A stretch of 7,219 bases of DNA, from contig CP070843.1 of NCBI GenBank assembly GCA_020350905.1, positions 1,795,791 to 1,803,009 on the forward strand, read 5' to 3'. The translations under genes and the position numbers were made by a program. This document shows, one piece after another, positions 1 to 5,747 of this stretch (positions within the stretch are counted from its first letter, which is position 1; each line of letters starts with the position of its first letter). Origin of the DNA: Deltaproteobacteria bacterium. GTDB lineage: Bacteria; Desulfobacterota; Syntrophobacteria; BM002. Below the pieces are notes generated by a model, which was not told the DNA's origin, ran no database searches, and worked only from the letters and a program-made list of their open reading frames with translations.

Positions 1-1
1 A

Positions 2-124
2 GTCGTTGGCATCAGTGAAACAATCCCAATCTATTTGAACGACAAATTGAATGCTGTAGATATTAAAAGTTTGCAAGGCAGAAGGAGCGATTACATCACG
101 CCATATTTTTTCAATTTCTTATGA
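2..124 (+). CDS. Possible 3' end of an unidentified plus-strand gene (partial)
   Basis: Frame 2 of the plus strand is open from the window edge to a TGA at 122-124, giving 40 residues that begin VVGISETIP and end TPYFFNFL. If real, it is the C-terminus of a gene converging on the zraR-like gene and overlapping its 3' end by 34 bp. Forty open codons can easily occur by chance in AT-rich sequence, and I recognise no family. The only support is that the first 90 bases have no other assignment and the residue mix looks protein-like. Treat it as tentative. Confidence 0.25.
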   Translation, partial: VVGISETIPIYLNDKLNAVDIKSLQGRRSDYITPYFFNFL

Positions 125-1467
125 AGAGTGCGCCGGGTGATTCCCAGTCGTCTGGCAGTTTCGCTCTTGTTGCCGCCTGCGGATTCGAGGGTCTGCAAGA
201 TGGTTACCTTTTCTACTTCCTCCAGGGGCAAGTCCGCCAATAACTCTTCTCTAACCGACTCCTGCTCCGGGGCGTCAACCTCGCTGACCGTAAGGGGAAA
301 ATCCATTTCGGATACATAGTCGCCCCGGCACAGAATTACACCGCGCTCAACTGCATTCATCAATTCACGCACGTTTCCCGGCCAGTGGTATCGTACCAAC
401 CGATCCATGGCCTGAGGGGTGAAGCCCTTGATCTGTTTGCGGTTTTTTTCAGCAAAAGAATCGAGAAAATGCTGAGCCAAAAGGGGTATATCCTCGCGTC
501 TTTCCCTCAGGGCAGGCACCGCCAGGGTAACCACGTTCAAGCGGTAGTAAAGGTCTTCGCGAAACCGACCACCCTCAATCTCTGCTTTCAAGTCTCTATT
601 GGTGGCTGCCATTACTCGAACATCAACTCGTAGGACTTCCTCTCCCCCGACCCTCTGGATCTCCTTCTCCTGGAGCACTCGCAGCAGTTTGGCTTGCATG
701 GCCACGGACATTTCGCTAATTTCGTCCAGAAACATGCTCCCACGGTTCGCCAGTCGGAATCTGCCTTCCTTACGGCGGTCTGCACCCGTAAATGCCCCTC
801 TTTCGTGGCCGAAAAGTTCTGACTCCAAGAGGGTCTCAGTAATGGCAGCACAGTTCAGTTGGATGAATGGCTTCTCTCGGCGTGGGCTGTTCAAATGAAT
901 TGCGCTGGCAATGAGTTCCTTTCCCGTTCCAGACTCTCCGGTGATGAGCACGGTGGCTTCGGTGGGCGCCACTAAGGCCACGGTCTCCAGTAATTCAACC
1001 ATAACCCGGCTGCGACCAATGATATCGCCGGTGTTGAAGCCGACCCCAAGTGTCTCTTTGAGGGCACGGTTTTCCACTTTCAGTCGCGTATGATCCATAG
1101 CCCTGCCAATGGCCAGTTCTAGTTCATCGAAGTCCAGTGGCTTGCTGAGATAGTCGTAGGCTCCTTTTTTCAGGGCCTCCACAGCCGTCTCCACCGAAGA
1201 GTAGGCAGTCATGATGATGATGGGGATGGCAGGATTGAAGCTCTTTATCTCAGACAGGGCCTCCAGCCCGGAGACTTCGACCATACGAACGTCCATGAGA
1301 ATTAAATCGTATGATTTTTCGTGTACCTGTTCGATGGCCCGGGCACCATCGTCCGCTTCCTGCACCGCATATCCCCACCCTCCCAGCAGGGTGCTTAACA
1401 TGGTTCGATGAGCCCGATCGTCATCAACCACCAGTATACTGCCCGCAGAACTACTAGGCTTGGCCAT
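91..1467 (-). CDS. zraR: Sigma-54-dependent response regulator, ZraR/HydG type (NtrC family)
   Basis: Cytoplasmic transcription activator of 458 residues with the full NtrC-family layout. A receiver domain spans about 10-125, with acidic pocket D15-D17, phospho-acceptor D59, T87 and K109. The AAA+ domain spans about 148-385, with Walker A GESGTGKE at 177-184, the sigma-54 contact loop GAFTGA at 224-229, Walker B MFLDE at 245-249 and WPGNVREL at 362-369. A Fis-type helix-turn-helix occupies about 433-456. Once phosphorylated by the adjacent kinase it should bind enhancers and open sigma-54 promoters by ATP hydrolysis. I chose the ATG at 1467 because a G-rich ribosome binding site precedes it. 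An in-frame ATG at 1488 would add seven residues but has a poor site. The gene overlaps the kinase by 14 bp, which suggests coupled translation. Homology to ZraR rather than another NtrC paralogue is supported by the divergent zraP-like gene. No terminator is visible after the stop. Confidence 0.93.
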   Translation of the reverse strand: MAKPSSSAGSILVVDDDRAHRTMLSTLLGGWGYAVQEADDGARAIEQVHEKSYDLILMDVRMVEVSGLEALSEIKSFNPAIPIIIMTAYSSVETAVEALKKGAYDYLSKPLDFDELELAIGRAMDHTRLKVENRALKETLGVGFNTGDIIGRSRVMVELLETVALVAPTEATVLITGESGTGKELIASAIHLNSPRREKPFIQLNCAAITETLLESELFGHERGAFTGADRRKEGRFRLANRGSMFLDEISEMSVAMQAKLLRVLQEKEIQRVGGEEVLRVDVRVMAATNRDLKAEIEGGRFREDLYYRLNVVTLAVPALRERREDIPLLAQHFLDSFAEKNRKQIKGFTPQAMDRLVRYHWPGNVRELMNAVERGVILCRGDYVSEMDFPLTVSEVDAPEQESVREELLADLPLEEVEKVTILQTLESAGGNKSETARRLGITRRTLHKKLKKYGVM

Positions 1468-3256
1468 GATCTTGTTCCCCCCCTGCATCCGGCAGGATCA
1501 GAGTTATTGTAGTACCAAGACCTGGTTTGCTTTTCACTTTTACCGTTCCCTGGTGAGCGTCAATGATCTTGTGCACGATGGCAAGACCGAGGCCGGTACC
1601 GTCTGGCTTAGTGGTAAAATAGGGATCAAAGATGTGCTCCTGATCCGCTGCATCTATGCCACCCCCGTTGTCGGCAACAATGACTGTTGTCAGTTTTCTC
1701 GTCTCATCCCGAGCAACCTTAACCTCCAGAATGCCTTGTGCGTCAATGGCTTGCAGAGAATTGAGATAAAGGTTAAGCAAGACCTGGCTCATTCTATCCG
1801 CATCAATAAGGACGTCCGGGAGGTTGGCAGGAACCTCTGATTTTATTGCGACCCCCTTTGCCCGCGCATCGCCGTCGATGAGCTTGAGAGAATGTTGAAC
1901 CAAATCAGCTACCCGGGTCTGCTTTATCCTGAGAGTGCTGGGTCGAGCGAACTCCAATAGCTGGCCGATGACGCGGTCCAGCCGTTCCACCTCCTGGATC
2001 ATGGTGGTGGCCGTATCCCGGTCCTGTGGATTATCCTTGAGCTTGTCCCTGAAATACGTGGCAAAGCCCTTCACTGAGCTCAAAGGGTTTCTAATTTCGT
2101 GAGCCACGCCAGCTGCCAGGCTTCCAAGTGAGGCCAATCGTTTCGTTCTCTCCACCTCCTGCTGCAGTCGTCGAACTTCCATCAGGTCACGAAAAATAAA
2201 AACATAACCCAAAAAAATGTTGTCTTCGCCGTGAAGACCGGCAGCGCTAATCCTCAGTGGCAGTCCGGTACCTCGGATTGTCTGGCAATCGAGTTCCTCT
2301 TCGACAATTGTTCCCTTCGCTGCCACCCGCTCAGTTAGTTGCCATAGCTCTGGAGGCAAAACCCCTGCCGCCTCTTCCCCCAAAATCTTGTAGCTCGAAT
2401 CTCCGAGAATTGCCTCTGCCGTTTGGTTGAAAGCGGCCACCCTGCCATTTTCGTCTGTGGCCACAAGCCCCATGGGAAGATTCTCAACCACCTGGTCTGA
2501 AAAAGCCTGTACTTTGGCTAGGGCACGGGTTGCCAGTTTGTAGCCCTGGGCCAGAAAAAGGGAGACCATTACCGCAAGACCAATCAGCAACACCCCGATT
2601 GACATGGCCACCGTATGACGCCTGGCCTCAACTCTCGCCGTTTCCATGGCACTCATGTCCAAACCAACGAATATGTACAAAGCAGCCCCATTTTGCCCAT
2701 CCCGGCCGCTCTTCAGAGACCTGTCAGCCGAATCTCTGCCGAACCCTGGCCCCCGCATCATCATGCCGTGACGATGCATGCGGCCCTGCCATGGCATGCC
2801 CTTGACAGGTTTGAACCGCTTGTACACCTCAAAGGCAAAATTGCCTCTGTTTATCTGGACCTCATGCCATTGCACCGTATCGACTTCTTTTGGAGCAAGC
2901 ACTGCATCTCTATACTGTTCGCCAATTTGTTCAGGGTCGCTGTGGGCGACTGCATACCCTTTTTCATCAGTTACCACCAGGTAAAGGATATCGGGCTGCT
3001 TGGCAGTTTCTACCAACAGGCGTTGCAGCTGTGTGCCGCCCCAGCCCATACCCATCATTCCGGTTCTGGCCCCAGCCTCAAAGGAGCGGATGAGTGCAGC
3101 ACCTTTCTCAACCAGAAGTCGGGTCATGTTCTCCCTGTCCTCCTTGATGCTGCTGCTGGCCAGAAAGAAGACTACAGGCGCCAATACGGCCAAGCTGCCC
3201 AGAACAGCCCAGGGAGACAATGAGAGCCAGAGATTTCTTTTGTGCGCGTTTGCCAT
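1454..3256 (-). CDS. zraS: Membrane sensor histidine kinase, ZraS/HydH type, with Met/His-rich periplasmic segment
   Basis: Inner-membrane sensor kinase of 600 residues that should phosphorylate the adjacent regulator. TM1 is at about 13-33, a periplasmic sensor region at about 34-215, TM2 at about 216-237, and a PAS domain at about 252-360. The HisKA domain carries the phospho-accepting H386 in VAHEIRNPL. The ATPase domain has the N box LNLYLNSLQAI (494-504), G1 DNGGGI (529-534), F box FDPYFTTK (543-550) and G2 GTGLGL (553-558). All catalytic motifs are intact. The periplasmic region contains TGMMGMGWGG (65-74) and a Met/His-rich stretch (153-168, GMPWQGRMHRHGMMMR), suggestive of a soft-metal site. 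E. coli ZraS responds to zinc; the ligand here is an inference. The ATG at 3256 gives an ordinary Lys/Arg-containing N-terminus before TM1, although the ribosome binding site upstream (TTGGACAAACTAT) is weak. The last codons overlap the regulator gene. Confidence 0.93.
   Translation of the reverse strand: MANAHKRNLWLSLSPWAVLGSLAVLAPVVFFLASSSIKEDRENMTRLLVEKGAALIRSFEAGARTGMMGMGWGGTQLQRLLVETAKQPDILYLVVTDEKGYAVAHSDPEQIGEQYRDAVLAPKEVDTVQWHEVQINRGNFAFEVYKRFKPVKGMPWQGRMHRHGMMMRGPGFGRDSADRSLKSGRDGQNGAALYIFVGLDMSAMETARVEARRHTVAMSIGVLLIGLAVMVSLFLAQGYKLATRALAKVQAFSDQVVENLPMGLVATDENGRVAAFNQTAEAILGDSSYKILGEEAAGVLPPELWQLTERVAAKGTIVEEELDCQTIRGTGLPLRISAAGLHGEDNIFLGYVFIFRDLMEVRRLQQEVERTKRLASLGSLAAGVAHEIRNPLSSVKGFATYFRDKLKDNPQDRDTATTMIQEVERLDRVIGQLLEFARPSTLRIKQTRVADLVQHSLKLIDGDARAKGVAIKSEVPANLPDVLIDADRMSQVLLNLYLNSLQAIDAQGILEVKVARDETRKLTTVIVADNGGGIDAADQEHIFDPYFTTKPDGTGLGLAIVHKIIDAHQGTVKVKSKPGLGTTITLILPDAGGEQDHGQA
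1477..1483 (-). promoter_or_regulatory. G7 tract serving as ribosome binding site of the zraR-like gene
   Basis: On the minus strand the start ATG at 1467 is preceded by GGGGGGGAACAAGATC, a purine-rich G7 tract with a 9-nt gap to the ATG. It lies inside the last codons of the kinase gene. It supports the 1467 start over the upstream ATG at 1488, which is preceded by TCCTGCCGG. The match to a Shine-Dalgarno sequence is G-rich rather than canonical. Confidence 0.55.
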
Positions 3257-3320
3257 ATAGTTTGTCCAACAATTCAGTCTTTATAATTACACCGAAAATA
3301 AGATAATAAAGTCGGCAAAG

Positions 3321-3474
3321 GACACGAAGAACAGAAAAGTAATGAGCAATAGATTTAGGAACGAGCTCCTGCTCGCGATAGGCAGTTGTGCTTGGTGTTT
3401 ATCGCAAACGGATGTTGCTCCTCCACGAATTGGCTCCCCCATAGATTTTTGCGTTTTTGGTGTTCTTCGTGGTC
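3321..3474. repeat. Degenerate inverted repeat pair of the CACGAAGA kind flanking a palindrome
   Basis: GACACGAAGAACAGAAAA at 3321-3338 reappears in inverted orientation at 3454-3474, whose reverse complement contains CCACGAAGAACACC; the shared core is ACGAAGAACA. Between them lie a small hairpin CGAGC-TCCT-GCTCG (3362-3375) and a second inverted pair GCGATA/TATCGC (3375-3380 and 3400-3405). Translated, the right copy reads TTKNTKNAK, a signature I associate with spurious proteins predicted from widespread intergenic repeats in Desulfobacterota and other phyla. The boundaries are approximate and the repeat family assignment comes from memory, not a search. Confidence 0.45.
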
Positions 3475-3531
3475 AAAAACCTCCCTCTATATACCGGTTG
3501 CTTTGCTAGTATGCCATTGCAGACCATTACA

Positions 3532-3546
3532 GCAAGTTGCGGACCA
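3532..3546 (-). promoter_or_regulatory. Candidate sigma-54 (-24/-12) promoter for the zraSR-like operon
   Basis: Minus strand reads TGGTCCGCAACTTGC. It has GG and GC at the required 10-base separation and intact TGG and TTGC cores. Compared with TGGCAC-N5-TTGC, two of the -24 bases differ. Transcription would start near 3520, leaving a leader of about 264 nt before the kinase ATG. Among all GC dinucleotides I scanned in 3257-3640, this was the only one with the GC-N10-CC arrangement. The 17-bp sites lie about 124-166 bp upstream of the start, a normal enhancer distance. Confidence 0.42.
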
Positions 3547-3635
3547 AGTGAAGGTCTCGCTTTGTCAGAGTCTTCCTTTGCCCACTTGACTTGAGAATTC
3601 CCAGTAATTACCTCTTCACTGGAGCAGAAACGTGA

Positions 3636-3652
3636 TGGATACTTTTTACCCA
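3636..3652. promoter_or_regulatory. 17-bp palindromic site 1, probable ZraR-like enhancer
   Basis: TGGATACTTTTTACCCA. Its reverse complement differs at one of 17 positions from the perfect palindrome at 3678-3694. It is centred at 3644, about 173 bp upstream of the predicted zraP-like start site. Near-duplication of a dyad site between two sigma-54 promoters is what a bacterial enhancer-binding protein needs to oligomerise. Confidence 0.6.
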
Positions 3653-3654
3653 CC

Positions 3655-3671
3655 TGCATACTTTTTCATTG
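3655..3671. promoter_or_regulatory. Degenerate half site between the two palindromes
   Basis: TGCATACTTTTTCATTG keeps 11 of the first 12 bases of TGGATACTTTTTATCCA but has lost the other arm. It lies between the two full sites, centred at 3663. It may be a weak third site or a decayed copy. Confidence 0.35.
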
Positions 3672-3677
3672 GCAATA

Positions 3678-3694
3678 TGGATAAAAAGTATCCA
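3678..3694. promoter_or_regulatory. 17-bp perfect palindromic site 2, probable ZraR-like enhancer
   Basis: TGGATA-AAAAG-TATCCA: perfect 6-bp arms around a 5-bp AT-rich centre. It is centred at 3686, 42 bp (about four helical turns) from site 1 and about 131 bp upstream of the predicted zraP-like start site. The arm-spacer design resembles the dyad sites bound by Fis-type helix-turn-helix domains of NtrC-family activators. Confidence 0.65.
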
Positions 3695-3790
3695 CTCTGG
3701 GGGGCGACGTCAAGGTCAACAGCTGGGTGACCATGACAGTATGTCGCAAAATTGCTGTAAAATTAGATGGATAAATTGATAATGATAGTA

Positions 3791-3806
3791 TGGCATGGAC
3801 ATTGCC
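3791..3806 (+). promoter_or_regulatory. Sigma-54 (-24/-12) promoter of the zraP-like gene
   Basis: TGGCATGGACATTGCC matches TGGCAC-N5-TTGC at nine of ten defined positions, with GG and GC exactly ten bases apart. Predicted transcription start is near 3817, giving a leader of about 44 nt before the ATG at 3861. This placement rules out the in-frame ATG at 3795, which lies inside the promoter. Confidence 0.82.
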
Positions 3807-3846
3807 ATGAAGGGAAGCGAACGGCGAGCAATCATAATCAATAAAT

Positions 3847-3851
3847 GGAGG
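3847..3851 (+). promoter_or_regulatory. Ribosome binding site fixing the zraP-like start
   Basis: GGAGG at 3847-3851 stands nine bases before the ATG at 3861, with a second purine block AAGGA at 3854-3858. Together with a signal peptide beginning MKKLVTIF it decides for 3861 over the ATG at 3795. Confidence 0.8.
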
Positions 3852-3860
3852 TTAAGGAAA

Positions 3861-4397
3861 ATGAAAAAGTTGGTAACTATTTTTGGCATTCTGGTGTTCG
3901 TGGCTGTTTTGACGGCTCCGGTTTTTGCGCACCGCTGGGGTCGCGGCGGAAATTATGGCGGCCCCGGCTCCTGCTGGAGTGAGAGTGGAGGGTATGGCAA
4001 CCTGACCGAGAGCCAGCGGACAGAGTTGGAAAAACTCGAGGAGAGTTTTTTCAACGACACGGTCAAACTCAGAGAGGAGATCTGGAGCAAGTCGGCGGAA
4101 CTCAATACCGCACTGAATGCAGCCGATCCTGATGTCAAGAAGATCAGGACTCTGCAGGGAGAAATCAGCGCTCTCAAAGCCAAGATGAGCGAGCAAAGAG
4201 TAAACTTTGAACTGGAAGCTCGCAAAATTGCCCCAAACGCCCGCTATGGCCGAGGATACGGCAGGGGATACGCCGGTGGAGGATACGGCTACGGTATGGG
4301 GCGGCACCATGGACCACACGGCCATTGCGGCCAATATGGAGATTCCGGTCCGTATGGTGGATACGGTCGTGGCGGCTACGGCCCCTGTTGGAACTAA
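3861..4397 (+). CDS. zraP: ZraP-like periplasmic metal-binding/chaperone protein (Spy/CpxP/ZraP superfamily)
   Basis: Secreted protein of 178 residues. A signal peptide covers 1-23, with likely cleavage after VFA before H24. Next come a short Gly-rich segment with HRWGRGG and C38 in SCWS, the family motif LTESQ at 48-52, and a charged helical, coiled-coil-like region (about 53-124). The low-complexity tail (about 125-178) is rich in Gly, Tyr, Arg and His, with RHHGPHGHC at 148-156 and C176 in PCWN at the end. E. coli ZraP is a zinc-binding periplasmic chaperone that shares the helical core and a Gly/Met/His-rich C-terminus and also restrains its own two-component system. The divergent kinase/regulator pair and the sigma-54 promoter support that equivalence. 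The tail is longer and more Tyr-rich than the E. coli one as I recall it. Which metal binds is unknown. Confidence 0.85.
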   Translation: MKKLVTIFGILVFVAVLTAPVFAHRWGRGGNYGGPGSCWSESGGYGNLTESQRTELEKLEESFFNDTVKLREEIWSKSAELNTALNAADPDVKKIRTLQGEISALKAKMSEQRVNFELEARKIAPNARYGRGYGRGYAGGGYGYGMGRHHGPHGHCGQYGDSGPYGGYGRGGYGPCWN

Positions 4398-4438
4398 GAA
4401 ACAATTCACCGCAGCAAACAGAAACACATTCATAATGG

Positions 4439-4478
4439 TCCCTCTCCTCATCATTTGGGGGAGAGGGATTGTCTTTTT
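4439..4478 (+). terminator. Rho-independent terminator of the zraP-like gene
   Basis: A perfect 9-bp stem (TCCCTCTCC at 4439-4447 with GGAGAGGGA at 4460-4468) encloses a 12-nt loop and is followed by TTGTCTTTTT. It ends at the last codons of the convergent gene, so plus-strand transcription stops just before that gene. The minus-strand copy lacks a T tract, so it is probably not an efficient terminator for the operon arriving from the right. Confidence 0.85.
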
Positions 4479-4941
4479 ACACCCGGTGGCCGTACTTTTT
4501 ATCCACGAGCTCGATGACTTGAGGAACGGTGTAACCTTCATTCAATTTTGTCCGAATGAAACTTTTCTCCTCCACCGCTCCTTTGGGCATGTCGCACTGG
4601 CACTCAGCCAAAGGCAGCTCTCCACAGCCCCCGCAGGCGCACTTGAAATTCACGGCCACCTGACGAACTTGATCCTCCACAGAGTTTGCCTCCAGCGAGG
4701 TTGCTGCCTGGACCGCCGGCGACTGGCCCGTTGCCGGCTGGATGGGGATTGGCTGTGATGAGGTCGCCTGGATTGGCGTGATTGTACTTGTCCTCTGACC
4801 TCCGGAAAACATGGTTTTCGCTGTAACACCAACCAGTAAAATTAATGCCACGATGGCCGTAATCTTCCAGAAGTCAGACTGTTGTTTCTGAACAGGTTGT
4901 TGCTGTGCTTGCTGTCGCACTGTTTTTTTCTTTTTGGCCAT
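4477..4941 (-). CDS. Membrane-anchored Cys-rich protein with CcmH/NrfF-like domain
   Basis: A 154-residue protein. The N-terminus is basic and Gln-rich (MAKKKK, then QQQ runs), TM at about 25-41, then a Pro/Gln/Ser/Thr-rich periplasmic linker (about 47-85), and a compact C-terminal domain. That domain has CACGGC at 101-106 and CQC at 114-116 (pattern CxCxxC-x7-CxC). It ends with TKLNEGYTVPQVIELVDKKYG (131-151), in which the spacing of GYT, the hydrophobic residues and the final YG follows the end of CcmH/NrfF, the thiol-disulfide component of cytochrome c maturation. The extra cysteines depart from the single CxxC of CcmH, so metal or Fe-S binding is as likely as thiol reduction. It is the last gene of the operon, 54 bp after the ATPase, with GGAG nine bases before the ATG. 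In Campylobacter the comparable locus ends with thioredoxin-like proteins, so a redox partner role is plausible. Confidence 0.7.
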   Translation of the reverse strand: MAKKKKTVRQQAQQQPVQKQQSDFWKITAIVALILLVGVTAKTMFSGGQRTSTITPIQATSSQPIPIQPATGQSPAVQAATSLEANSVEDQVRQVAVNFKCACGGCGELPLAECQCDMPKGAVEEKSFIRTKLNEGYTVPQVIELVDKKYGHRV

Positions 4942-4992
4942 TTCTCTTTACTCCATTCCGAGATATTAGGAATATTGCCAGGTGGGCGATGC

Positions 4993-5032
4993 CCATCAAT
5001 CCATTACTCCAGTACTCCAACATTCCAGATTT
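4993..5032. repeat. Five-unit repeat with 8-bp period at the 3' end of the ATPase gene
   Basis: On the plus strand CCA recurs at exactly 8-bp steps (4993, 5001, 5009, 5017, 5025). On the minus strand the units read TGGAATGT, TGGAGTAC, TGGAGTAA, TGGATTGA and TGGGCATC. The array starts in the last ten codons of the ATPase, supplies its stop codon and ends just after it. Eight is not a multiple of three, so the periodicity is a DNA feature, not a protein repeat. Confidence 0.7.
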
Positions 5033-5724
5033 ATCGCTGATCCGTTGATGGGAATATCTTCAACCAGAAGACCATCGGAAATACGCAACAATCTTCGAGC
5101 GTAACCAGCACACTCAGGGCTGTGAGTCACCATAACGATGGTCATTCCGTCTTCGTTGAGGCTTCGGAGAAGATCCATCACCTCTCGACTGGTTTTGGTG
5201 TCAAGGTTTCCCGAGGGTTCGTCAGCCAGAAGGATTGGTGGTTCATTCACAATGGCGCGGGCAATGGCCACCCGTTCCTGTTCGCCACCTGATATTTGTC
5301 CTGGTAACCGGTGAGCCTTCCCATCGAGGCCCACCCTCGACAGAGCATCCTCTGCCATGGCCCGCTTCGTTCTTCCATTGGTCTTGACCGTTACCAGCGG
5401 AAGCATGACGTTTTCGAGGACGGTAAGGTAGGTAACGAGATGGAAACTCTGGAATACAAAGCCCAAGAATTCCCTGCGAAAGTCAGCCCTTTGATCCTGT
5501 CCCAGTTCGTAGACCCCGAGCCCATCCACCGAGTATTCACCTGATGTGGGGGTGTTCAGGGCACCCATCATTGTTAGGAGGGTGGATTTTCCCGATCCCG
5601 ACTCTCCCATCACTGCTACAAACTCACCCATTTTGATACGGAAACTCATGCCGCCCACAGCCGTGACTGCGGCCTCACCAGCACCGTACTGCTTTATTAG
5701 GTTTTCCGCTTGAATGTAACTCAT
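4996..5724 (-). CDS. ABC transporter ATPase, LolD/MacB (FtsX-partner) family
   Basis: Cytoplasmic ATPase subunit of 242 residues that should power the adjacent FtsX-type permease. Motifs in order: Walker A GESGSGKST at 40-48, Q-loop FVFQSF at 89-94, signature ISGGEQ at 144-149, Walker B ILLADEP at 164-170, D-loop SGNLD at 171-175, and switch His H201 in VMVTHS. All catalytic residues are present. The family is that of LolD, MacB and FtsE, which act as mechanotransmitters or lipoprotein/efflux pumps rather than classic importers; Campylobacter Cj1663 at the P19 iron locus belongs here. Length is slightly above the usual 220-235, because the last ten or so residues (ECWSTGVMD) come from an 8-bp-period repeat and are unlikely to be conserved. 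It lies 51 bp after the permease stop. A GGAG stands ten bases before the ATG. Confidence 0.92.
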   Translation of the reverse strand: MSYIQAENLIKQYGAGEAAVTAVGGMSFRIKMGEFVAVMGESGSGKSTLLTMMGALNTPTSGEYSVDGLGVYELGQDQRADFRREFLGFVFQSFHLVTYLTVLENVMLPLVTVKTNGRTKRAMAEDALSRVGLDGKAHRLPGQISGGEQERVAIARAIVNEPPILLADEPSGNLDTKTSREVMDLLRSLNEDGMTIVMVTHSPECAGYARRLLRISDGLLVEDIPINGSAINLECWSTGVMD

Positions 5725-5747
5725 AATTCTTGGTCTCCACTACGAAG

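Larger units (their letters stand above)
3257..3860. other. 604-bp divergent intergenic region between zraS-like and zraP-like genes
   Basis: No convincing gene lies here; the short open frames have no family features or ribosome binding sites. From left to right it contains: a repeat-like segment (about 3313-3475) in the putative kinase leader, a candidate minus-strand sigma-54 promoter (3532-3546), a cluster of 17-bp palindromic sites (3636-3694), a strong plus-strand sigma-54 promoter (3791-3806), and the zraP-like leader with its ribosome binding site (3847-3851). The stretch 3695-3790 shows no element I can name apart from a weak look-alike of the palindrome near 3768. Confidence 0.7.

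Noticed and set aside
2615..3223. 202-codon plus-strand open frame inside the kinase gene
   Set aside because: Antisense to the sensor and TM1 region of an intact kinase; no domain or ribosome binding site.
3399..3659. 86-codon minus-strand frame containing TTKNTKNAK
   Set aside because: The string is typical of translated intergenic repeats; no start signals or family similarity.
3636..3694. Reading the two palindromes as arms of one large hairpin or terminator
   Set aside because: Each site is itself a dyad or near-dyad, there is no T tract after a GC-rich stem, and the position between divergent promoters fits protein binding better.
3795..3860. Upstream in-frame ATG for the zraP-like gene, adding 22 residues
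   Set aside because: It lies inside the sigma-54 promoter, has no good ribosome binding site, and would bury the signal peptide.
3852..4541. 229-codon minus-strand open frame across the zraP-like gene
   Set aside because: It is the antisense shadow of a gene with a clear signal peptide, family motif, promoter and terminator; the antisense product shows no recognisable domain.
4207..4758. 183-codon plus-strand frame spanning the zraP-like tail, the terminator and the CcmH-like gene
   Set aside because: It reads through a strong terminator and is out of frame or antisense to two supported genes.
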